Part shown: piece by piece, positions 55,161-64,000 of the stretch
Numbering within the stretch: the stretch's first letter is position 1
How the letters are laid out: each line of letters opens with the position of its first letter
Assembly (NCBI GenBank): GCA_950295325.1
Contig: OX485806.1
Location: 56,601,169 to 56,665,168, forward strand
Reading direction: 5' to 3'
DNA from: Polytrichum commune
Lineage: Eukaryota > Streptophyta > Polytrichopsida > Polytrichales > Polytrichaceae
Length of the DNA: 64,000 nt
Made by a program: the position numbers and the translations under genes
Notes under the pieces: model-generated
Seen by the model: the letters and a program-made list of their open reading frames with translations, nothing else
The model's database searches: none
What the model was told of the DNA's origin: nothing

Positions 55161-55960
55161 TGAGGACATCAATCTCCTTTAGTGGGGGAGAGACTCTAGT
55201 AGCAAACATAGCTTCGAGGTTAATTGCTCCACAACATGAACTTGTTCTTTGGCTTGAGGGAATAAAGTCCAAACTTTAGTGGTGCAAAGAGAAAAGTATG
55301 AGATGAGGTCTCAGTTTTGTACTTGTGCTTGGTTAATGGAAGAGGGGGAATAGACATGCCAAACTAGGTTGGGTAAGCCGAGTAATTGGGGCCATGGCTT
55401 GGAGGGGCCTTGGATAAAACCAAAAAACTTCTTAGTTGTGGGCTTGTCCGGGCGGGGACAAGGTGATGGCGCGTGCTCATAAAAGTGCTACCCGCGAGCT
55501 AACGAGAGTTGGCGCATGGGAGTCATGAACCCATGTCTCGAAATAGCAAAGTGGGAACCGAGTCGGGCGGGACTTGGCATCACCCCCGTGCGATCGAGGC
55601 GTGGCTTAACAATGGAAAGCCATCTCGGAGTTGCAACCGAGACAACTTAGTGGAAGCGTTGAGGTCTCGCCTAGATGTGTCATGTTAGGCTAGTGGAGCC
55701 TAACGGGGGAGCCCCAAAGGAGGGGCAACCCAAGTGAGTCCCAAAGTAGGTGGGTCTAGTATAGGTTAGGTCCTTGCATGAGAGATCCAAGGTCGCTAAC
55801 GGACCACCTAGGAACGACACCTTTGGGACCATGCCAAATTTGAAGATGCATTGTGGGGGTCGCGCCCTAAGGTAAACACAATGCCGCACCATAGAGGATG
55901 GCAACTTGAGAATTGGTGTGCCGACTACGAGTATAGTCGATGAGGGCATCGACTCCGTTT

Positions 55961-55972
55961 GGTGGGGGTGAG
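55961..55972 (+). promoter_or_regulatory. Polypurine tract of the gypsy element
   Basis: GGTGGGGGTGAG lies directly before the TGTCGCG start of the 3' LTR. Its last two bases, AG, also appear at the outer 5' end of the element. Confidence 0.8.
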
Positions 55973-58900
55973 TGTCGCGCACCTCTCCATGAGGAGTGGC
56001 CAAAACACCATGGGCACAAGGGGGACCCCGGAGTGACACCCGGGACTTGTGGCGCCATTGGTGAGAGGGCCCAAGTGATCCTAGTGTGGGTGAGGGCCCC
56101 GGGCGTTGGGAATGCCTCCCACCCACAAAGACTAGGAGGCATGAGGGTGAGGCCATGAGCTATGCGTAGCTCATGGCGTGGTGATTCTAGAATGCTCAAG
56201 ATCACCTCAATCGGAGGTGTGAGCTAGGAGTTATGGCCATTTGAGTGGGGTGCTGTCCCGGGACAGCGCCCTGGTACAGCAGTGCCTGGGAGTGATTCCC
56301 GGGACTGCCAAGGTTCAAACAGGAATAACTTCCTCAATACTTGTCCGAATGGGGCAAGTGAGGAGTCCATCGGCATCTACGTGAAGCGTAGATGAGGATG
56401 GAGTGGTTGGTTGTTGTGATCAGACATCATACAAGGAAGTTATGATGGTCTGAAGCTGCTGGGGGGGTTCTAGGCCCAGCAGCTAAGGGAAAATGTCCAC
56501 TTGGCCCCAACTCTTGGTAGAGAGACAAGAGGTTGGTTGGCGGTGGGGTAGGGGCTCCGTGTAGAGTCCTAGAGGCTTATATGGGTGAGGTGGTGTGGCC
56601 TGTGAGGCCAAACCCCCCACCCTTAAGCGTTCGTAGTCCGAGTAGTGGGTTTGGGCTCACATTCCTCCGTGGCATTGGCCTTAGGCTTGGATGTGTCCTT
56701 TGATGACTCAAGTGTCCAATTCCTTGCCTTGTACGCGCAAGCCCAAGCAGATACTCCCTTCTTCCTTTTACCAATGGTTACCTTCACTTCTTTAGGGTCC
56801 TTGAGCTCCTCACTAGGTTTGGTTGTTGAGTCCATAGTGCAAGGATCAACTTTTTAACCTCTACTTAATAATTCAATACACCATGCATGGTATGGAAGCA
56901 TCCAAACACACAAATCTTTATTTGACAATCCAAGTGAATAGTATTAAGAAATACTTTTCTCCAAGGCTTATTGTCTCACAATCAAAGCATCAAGCCCAAC
57001 GAGTCTACTCCTCAAGCTTCCTACCCTACCAATCACTTAAACACAACCACCCCAACCTCAAAAACTTAGGAATGTGGCTCTTGGTCCATCACAATCACCA
57101 AATCCTCATTTTTCTATCTTCCTCCATTTTTTTCATTCAAGGTGAGTAGATTCCCCCATAGAAGAACCCCGACAGTCTCCAACAAGACCCTTCCCGAGGT
57201 CTCAGTCTCAAATCTCCGGGTGTAATTTTGCGTTGTTCTCCAATTGTTCCGCCCGTCATCGCCCGTCACTTTCTTCCTTGAGGCACCTGTTCCCCGCAGA
57301 CAAAGACCAGCTCCTTGTTAGCCCTCCTCTAGTTAGGCTAGCTTCGAATTAGCTAGCTCCTGATTTGATTGGCCTTGATTAGCCAGCTCCTACGTAGCTA
57401 GCTCCTCTCTGGCCTAACTTCAAATAGTCCGGCTTCTAATTTGCCAGCTCCTTAGTTAGCTCAACTCGCAATTAGCCTATCTCCTAATTAGCATGGCTCA
57501 TGATTGGCCTAGATGTCCTTTAAACAATTTGTAACCAACTGCCGGTTCTCCCCGATCATAGCCACCTTTCCCTAATTAGCTGCCGTCTGGTGATTCCTTT
57601 GATCTCAGCTTGGTTAGTGCAGCTCCCTTGATTTAATTAATGCAGTTCCCAGTCTCGGCTTCAGTTGCCACCAACAGTCTCGGCTCAACATTACAAGGTC
57701 ACGGCTCTTGGCTCATGTGTGAAGTGGACCTGACCAGCAACTGCAGCTAACTAGGCCCAGCTGCAGAGCTAATCCTAGCTTACAGCTTACCCAGTCTCGG
57801 ACTCCCAGCACCTTCTCCAAAAGTCCTGCTCCTTCTTCAACAATTCAGGCCTTTGGCCAAATATTAAACCATTCAAAATAAGTACCATCATCTAATACCA
57901 ACTGAGTGCGCCAATTTAATGGTTCAAACTAAGCTCTATAAACTAAATGCTATGAGGTGAACACTATGAACTAAACACTATCACTAAATGCCTTAAGTCA
58001 AATACTATATCTAAGCAATGCAAAACCAATCTAAAAACTAGTTTGCCTCGGTTCTCTACCTAGAACCTTGCACCACACGTGCACCCTTCTTGCTCCACAC
58101 ACACCCACACACACCACATGAGGTGCCAAGAGGGCAAGAAGAAAAGAGAGCCAAGAGAGAGAGATTAACTAACTACATTAATTCACCCCACTAATTTCCC
58201 ACACATTGCCTCTAAGTACAAGAGTTTTTCCTACTAACTAAGTCACATCCTCCTCATGAGCTCTAAGAGCTTCACTTCCTAACATCAACAAGAGAGAGCG
58301 AGAATGAGAGCAATCCCCCACCTTACCTCGGACCCCCTTGGGAGTGCTCAACCCAAACTTAGCCTCCTCCACTTTCCGCCGCCATAACTTTCTCCCCTTA
58401 CCTTCCCAAATTGTCTCTCACCACTTTAATTCAAACCACGATGCTTAAATCGTAATTTGATTGGTGCTTTTAGAATTTGCTTATCCTCCATCTTGCATTC
58501 TTCCTTGGACCTTCCCCATTAAGTGGCCACGATGAGGTGGTCCACTTGTGCGCTCAATGTGATCCTCCATTCATCCCAATTCGAATGCACTTGCTTCTTG
58601 AGTCACTTTGGTTGTCTCCATCCATTGTACTAGCCTACTCACTAACCATTTGATCTAAGCCTTTCCTATCTACCCTACTTCACTCCAATCCTTTTCTAAG
58701 GTAAAAATACAATAACCACTCACATGCTAGCCTCTGACAACATTGTACTTCTAAGGCTAACATTTCACTCTTTTTATATTTTTGTGAAGTGATACACCAC
58801 TTCAACGCACACCAACTAATATTTTCTAACGCTAAGACTAAATGTGGGCACCGCTTTGGGCTCACATGGCCTCACCCACCCGAGGCCGAACGGCACGGCC

Positions 58901-59216
58901 TCCATGGGCATTGGCCCATTGTGAGGCCATAGTTGCCTAGTATGCTTCGGGTTGTTGTAGTGTTGCTCCGGCAACGCGATGATCAACATAGGATTGGACT
59001 TCCATGGATGGAAGTCCACATTGGGGAAATGGGTTACCGATTAAGGGGTGAGCCCCGAAAGCAAAGTAGGAGGGTTGGTTCCCTCCTATGAACTATTGGT
59101 CCGGGGTAAGAGGAGCTATCCATTAGCATGGCGGAATGCGAAGGGTTAGCGCTCGTAACCTTTGCTAGAAACGAAAATTGGCAAGATTATTAAGGGACCT
59201 AGCAAGGGTTGCGACA
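55973..59216 (+). repeat. 3' LTR of the gypsy element, interrupted by a solo LTR
   Basis: LTR sequence runs 55973-56600 and resumes at 58872-59216 after the inserted element (56601-58866) and its duplicated TGGCC. The rejoined LTR matches the 5' LTR over its whole length. Confidence 0.92.
56601..58866 (+). mobile_element. 2.27-kb solo LTR of the TGTGAG family, TSD TGGCC
   Basis: It begins TGTGAGGCCAAACCCCCCAC and ends CGCTTTGGGCTCACA. TGGCC flanks both sides (56596-56600 and 58867-58871). It inserted in the 3' LTR of the gypsy element and so is younger. Its interior has CT-rich and AGCTAGCTCC-like irregular repeats (57310-57500). Confidence 0.92.
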
Positions 59217-60006
59217 GCTTCAATGCCTCACTCGCACAATGTTTGCAATCGAGTAACATGCGAGGTCCCTAAGTGGCATGTGTGCTCTCTGGGTGCTCCA
59301 ATGGCCAGCTCCATATCCTTCCACTTCTGTGAATTCTTCTCCCTTATGCGACAGCCAAGAGCAGCTAATCACAAGCTCCCGCACTCCCGAGTAGGCCGTA
59401 GCATTGCTTCCCACCTCGCTCAAAACCAACAACAATTCCCTACAGGATTCCTCGGTACAAGGTCTGTGGCCAGGGAGCCACAACAAATCCTTCCTCTCAC
59501 CGTCCACTCATTAATGCACACTCACCATAAAATCCTAAGATGTCCATGAGCTAACAACCGCGCATGCGCGGGAACAATTTATGCTGACCCACAACATAGA
59601 CCATGACACAACTTCCTACCTCAGATTTTTTTTGGTCTCTTTGTTTGCGACATGTTATTAATGCTCAGACACAGAACCCCATAACGGAAATCCAACAGAA
59701 ATCAATGAGCAGGGGTGCAAGCGCAACGACCACAGGAGCAATTCCATTGATCAAACCACAGCTTCCAGCAGCGGGTTTGCCGTAGGTGCGGCTTGCAAAG
59801 GCATTCAACGTCCTGTGCCCTCCATCTTCAAGCACCTAGTAACTGTGGTTCTTGGAAGGACCAGGCTCCATCTACATTGAATACATTGAGCGCTTCCATG
59901 CTAACGGGAAGAGGGACAATCCAAAACCGTTTCCCGTGTAATCGAATTGTCATTCCCTCAGCGCAGGGCACAAACAGCTGCAATCCATGCAGTCACACCA
60001 AGCCCC
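59217..60006. other. Segment between the gypsy element and the reverse solo LTR
   Basis: By nesting logic this continues the LTR that starts at 46326. No credible gene; the open frames on both strands lack recognisable domains. Confidence 0.4.
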
Positions 60007-63000
60007 TGTGAGCCAAATACAGTGCCCACATGTGTTCTTACCTCTAAAAAGTAATTAAAATGTAGGTTTGATTTTTATTTCAATTATACAAAAGCATAAA
60101 AGTAGTTGTGGCTTTGGAACATTGATCATAGTCAAGTTAAGCTTGAGTTTGGATTAATTAGAAGGATGTGATTTTAGTTAGATGTGACTTCAGATTAGCA
60201 AGGATTGTAGGGGCATTAAGTCAAGGCTCAGAGGTAGGGTTTTAGAGTTTGAAGTAGGATCCCCCCTGCCCATTTTGGGACGGGGCTAGGCTTAACGGAT
60301 AAGCCCCGAACTCCAAGGACGAGAGCGGCAAGAAAGAAGAGTTTGTCCAGCTCCTCTGAGAAAGGGGAAGCCCCTGGCCGAGGAGGCTCTCTCTCTTCGA
60401 AAAACACACAACAAAGAGGGTCGAGAGCGGCACGAGAGCAGCGCACCTGGGAGAACGAAAAAACCTCTTAATGAGGGGTGGCAGATTGACTGGAAGGTAA
60501 CTGTTGGGCCTGAGAGGGAGGCTAAGGGCTCACAGTGTGAGAAAAAAAAAGCTTCGGCCAAGAGGTCAACAGTGGGTTCGGCTGGGGGAATCCAGCGTGT
60601 AATCAAAGGATGATAAGGAGCACAAGCGGAGAATACCTTATTCAAGGCGCGGGATTTCCAATCAGACAGTGGGTGGAAGGATTCAAGGTCAACCTAGGAC
60701 CTTCACCGCTAATTTGGACATGCCATTAAGGACTTGAAAAATGTTGAGGATCCAGGAAAGAAGGACTGCTCGATGAGGGTGAGGCTCTGAGGAGGCGCTC
60801 AAAGTTGAGCTGAGATCAGGCATTCAACAAGGGCAGGCAAACCAGATGAACATGTTGGGTGGTGGGAAGTGATCTGGAATTCGGTGAGCCAGGGTGCTCC
60901 TTCCATCTCCACTGGCCCACGATGGGATTCCCGAAGGGAAAGGCAGCTAAGGCTGCTGGAATGCGGGCAGAGAAGATCCCGAGCACTTGAGAGAGCTTGA
61001 AGGTGAGCAGAAGCCCTGAGTAGCCAACACACTGGAGCGAGGGGGTCGAGGGATACTTGACGGGCACTGACGGGTGACTCCCCGATATGGACAGCGTAGA
61101 TTTCATAGAAACCAGGCGACACTGAGGGACACTGTAGTAAGTTTTTGCTATGTCTTTTAAAACCAAAAACCCAGGGAACTAAGGTCTCTAGGAAGACTGA
61201 GCTAGTGTCTATACAGGTTATTGTCACATTGGATTAAGGATTAGGTTAACAACTTAGGACAATTCTTACTTTACTCCTTCATTATTCCACTTTATCCTTC
61301 ACTCTTAAGGTTCATTTGTGCCTTTTCCGTAGTGAGTGAGTCCGTCCTATAATAAGGTAGTTTTCTATGTCTCTATGGTTTTGACCTATGTCAGTCGTGA
61401 AGCTCAAAAGCTTGGCAAGTAGTCCTTGGCAATTGGTCGGGACCGAAGTCCGGGGTAATGTCTTTGCATGCCATCACATCTTTCACAACAAGAACTTGAA
61501 CCTGCGATAACTCAAATTAATCCTGTTTAATTCAACTTACAGTCTTTCGGCCATTCTTCTTAAAACTGTAACCATCCTCTTCGTCTCCAACTTCTCTGGC
61601 AACTTATCACCACAAACAACCACAAGGTTATGTCTAATCAATGCATCAACTATTCAGGCAATAATCTTTGATCCAAGCTCAAGATTATTTCCAGCTTAGA
61701 AGGGATACACCCCAGGTAATGTCTCACACCAAGGAACCCACTTCTCTCTCAGGAGAAGGTAATGTCTTTTGCAGCCCATAGCCTGCTACTCAGTATGCCT
61801 TTGTCCTTGCAGTCCTACATAGGCTTCACGCCGGGTAATGTCTTGTAGCTCTACCTAGGCTATTGTCTAATGCACTTGCCTCTCAAGAGCCTTTCTCTCT
61901 CTCTGTCATGACACATGTAAGGGCTATGGTCTAGCCTCTCCTTTCCTCTCTGACTCACTCAACGGTCCCAAAGACTATGGCCTTCCCTCTTCTGGTGATT
62001 GCCTCTCGGTTTACAGGTAGGCGATAGCCAAAGAAACCAGGCGATAGCCTTTCTTGACTACTTGCCCTCACTGATTGCTCTTTCTTTCTCTTTCTTTCAA
62101 CTGTTCTCACTGTTGGCCTATTGCCCTGGTTCTTGACTCTCACCTCACAACTATCTTTCAAACTCACAATTCTCTCGCCTATTTGCCAACACTCTTTATC
62201 ATTCTTGTGACTATTGCCCTTGCTTTCACTCACTGACAATAGCCCCTTGCTTGCACATCAGACTCAAAGACATCTCCTTCTTGTCTATGGCCGTTCTCAG
62301 ATTTTGACCATTGCTCTTACTACAATCTTTCTCTCAACGCTCATCGCCCTCTTGGCGTAGATAATCAATTCCTGACTCAAGACTATTGCCACAATCCGAT
62401 AAACACTGCTTTATTCATCAACAACTTCCATACAACAACTTCTCTCACTTCAAAGACTATTGCACTTCCAAGCTACTTGCTCATTGATCAAAATAAAAGT
62501 TTCATGAGAGTCTGAATCACTCAGCTCTCCGCATTGTCCATTACTGCCAGCCTCTCGCTCGGCATTGCCTATTTGCTAATCGTTAAGCCTCAATCACTGA
62601 GTGCTTGAACGCTCCTAACAGCCTAATTGCTCCTACTTTGAGACTATGTCTGATACTACAATGAAAAATAGCCTGCCTTGACAATGGCCAGCCTCCTCCC
62701 TATCAGCGGAGGAGGAGATGGTGGTTACAACCGCCTGCCCACTGGCTATTGCCCTCGTTCACACTGGCTAATCGCCCCTAAGTGACTATTGCCATTACTA
62801 ATCACTAATTTAATGAGTTGGGCTTCGAAGCCAGGCGATTGCCAAAAAATCGAGCTTACAGACACTGCCGGAACTATTTGGGGCATGTTCATCAAGGGGC
62901 GTAGGCTGGACCACTTATTGGGTGATTAAGGGGGGGGGGGTTAAAGTAGTGGTTTGATGAAGGAGTGATAATATAACTAATAAGTAAGGTGGGGGCACTT

Positions 63001-63271
63001 AATCTACAACCCACTTTGCTTATAATTTAGGCTCAAGTGAATTGAGTGTGGCTTGATAAGCCCATTAGAGGGTTTGTGGGATGGGAAGTTAAATTAGAAG
63101 GAGCATTTGTGAATGCTTGTACCTTGTTCTATGAAATGAAAGTTGTGGGTTCTTGTGACATTTGGGGGGACTTCATACATGCTAAGGGTCTAGTGGACAT
63201 TGGGTAGTTAATGTGAGCCATAGATTCTCACCCGGATTACGACACATAAGGGTGGGGGTTTATGGCTGACA
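60007..63271 (-). mobile_element. 3.27-kb solo LTR of the TGTGAG family, reverse orientation, TSD GCCCC
   Basis: On the plus strand it begins TGTGAGCCAAATACAGTGCCCACA and ends TATGGCTGACA. GCCCC flanks both sides (60002-60006 and 63272-63276). Reverse-complemented, its start has CCCTTATGTGTCGTAATCCGGGTGAG, matching the CCCTTATGCGTCCTAGTCCAGGTGAAGG pattern at 36470. No retroelement genes are inside. Segment 61700-62850 is rich in irregularly repeated GACTATTGCC/GCGATAGCC words. Confidence 0.9.
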
Positions 63272-63276
63272 GCCCC

Positions 63277-64000
63277 GCATCATCCTCGAAGCAAAGCCAT
63301 CTCACAGCTTACTTCTCTGTTGAGTGGATGAGGCGGATGCTGGATCGTCCACCCTTCCCCCCTAACGATGCAGGTAGCAGACCCAATTGTTTTCCAATCT
63401 AGGGGATGTGATCCCGGCGTCACTCTCTCCTCTTTCGGCTCCCACTCACACCCAACAATTTAACACCGACCGATCCGGATCTAGATGCACCGAGCTCCGT
63501 GGTTTGGTGATCTTCCCCACCTCCATTATACTCCCCCGTCAACACTGCTCAACATTAGGGTAATGCCGGCGACCGCTCTTGCATGGTTCTTTAGAGGTCA
63601 TGACTTCCCACCCTACCTCTCACTCATTCCTATATCTAGTGATGGTCTTTGTCACACCACCATCTCCGCTGCCTTTGACCGGAACAATGCTTCTGCACCA
63701 CCACCTTCTTTCCCGGACATTACTCTCCCCCTTCCCACACAACACTCCCTGTCTGATGAGCGACTAACTCATGGGTCGCATGCAAACACTCCCATGCTCA
63801 CATGAATGCTCTGTTGCATCACCCCTTCGGTGCTCCTTGCTTGGTACCGCTTCCTCCCGCCTAACTTACCACCACACCCTGGGGAGACAATGTTTCCGCC
63901 TCTTAGTCACCTCTCTACCCTCTTCTCCTCTCTACCTCTTCATCAGTTCCCAGTGCGGCAGGGCTTTGTCCCTCTCCTCCCTTCTACCCTCTTCTCCTAT
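63277..64000. other. Unassigned C/T-rich sequence at the window end
   Basis: CT-rich stretch with short frames on the plus strand (for example 63485-63805) without recognisable domains. It may still belong to the LTR that starts at 46326. Confidence 0.35.

Larger units (their letters stand above)
46972..59216 (+). mobile_element. Ty3/gypsy chromovirus-type retrotransposon with both LTRs, TSD GCTTC
   Basis: The order is 5' LTR (46974-47946), primer-binding site, gag remnant, protease/RT edge, RNase H repeats, integrase, chromodomain-like end, polypurine tract (about 55961-55970) and 3' LTR (55973-59216, interrupted). GCTTC at 46967-46971 recurs at 59217-59221. The 5' end has two extra bases, AG, before TG; these are the same two bases that precede the 3' LTR. 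Most of the reverse transcriptase is missing and many frames are broken, so the copy is not autonomous. The LTRs differ at only a few positions, suggesting a fairly recent insertion. Confidence 0.92.
46326..64000 (+). mobile_element. LTR of the TGTGAG family, split by later insertions; end not found
   Basis: TGTGAGCATCAATTACCCCC, then GCGTCCTAGTCCGGGTGGG, is the same start as at 36451 (TGTGAGCACC...GCGTCCTAGTCCAGGTG). The part 46326-46971 is followed by the gypsy element (46972-59216). Sequence from 59217 onward continues the same LTR, because the flanks of the gypsy form a target duplication. It is split again at 60007. No CTCACA end with the expected CCACA duplication was found up to 64000, so the end coordinate is the window edge. 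Confidence 0.45.

Noticed and set aside
63640..63665. TGTCACA followed by CCACC as the missing end of the LTR that starts at 46326
   Set aside because: The end does not match GGGCTCACA of the family, and CCACC differs from the expected CCACA.

Overview
This window looks like nuclear DNA from a large-genome land plant, and I can find no ordinary host gene in it. The plant assignment rests on plant-type CACTA (TNP2 plus accessory gene), PIF/Harbinger, pogo-like and chromodomain Ty3/gypsy elements, GT-AG introns, a primer-binding site for plant initiator tRNA-Met, and plant-type 18S/26S rRNA fragments. A non-seed plant (moss, lycophyte or fern) is my guess from the kind of MULE protein present; it is not proven. 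The window is a stack of transposons inside transposons. I resolved it from terminal repeats and target-site duplications (TSDs) read directly in the sequence.

Region 1 (1-27470) is a large CACTA element whose left end lies outside the window. On the minus strand it carries a decayed TNP2-type transposase gene (1-4782) in which a SET domain lies between the transposase-associated zinc domain and the TNP2 core. On the plus strand it carries the second CACTA gene (6954-9980 and about 24150-24986). Chimeric 18S/26S rRNA fragments lie between the two divergent genes. The right terminus is at 27470.

Region 2 (10146-24089) is nested in an intron of the second CACTA gene. It is a 13.9-kb MULE-type element with inverted terminal repeats and a near-perfect 9-10 bp TSD. 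It carries two divergent genes: a SWIM-type Mutator-like transposase (15288-11655, minus) and a multi-exon gene (15962-23123, plus). The latter appears to encode a ParB-like domain joined to a beta-class (N4/N6-type) DNA methyltransferase fold. Its introns hold about a dozen copies of a palindrome, GTTTCGG-NN-CCGAAAC. A transposon carrying its own ParB-methyltransferase and candidate palindromic sites is the most interesting system in the window. This copy is decayed, mostly by changes that look like C-to-T or G-to-A transitions.

Region 3 (27471-34531) contains a broken PIF/Harbinger element with a convergent Myb/SANT-like accessory ORF and transposase, plus unassigned AT-rich sequence. Region 4 (34532 to about 46320) is a second, more decayed CACTA copy of the same family. 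It keeps the SET-region remnant, has no MULE, and is shredded by solo LTRs and a pogo-like element. Region 5 (46326-64000) is dominated by an LTR of a TGTGAG...CTCACA family. Into it inserted a chromovirus-type Ty3/gypsy element (46972-59216, with both LTRs) and, separately, a reverse-oriented 3.3-kb solo LTR (60007-63271). The gypsy element itself contains two further solo LTRs. In all I find six solo LTRs with matching 5-bp TSDs, implying frequent LTR-LTR recombination.
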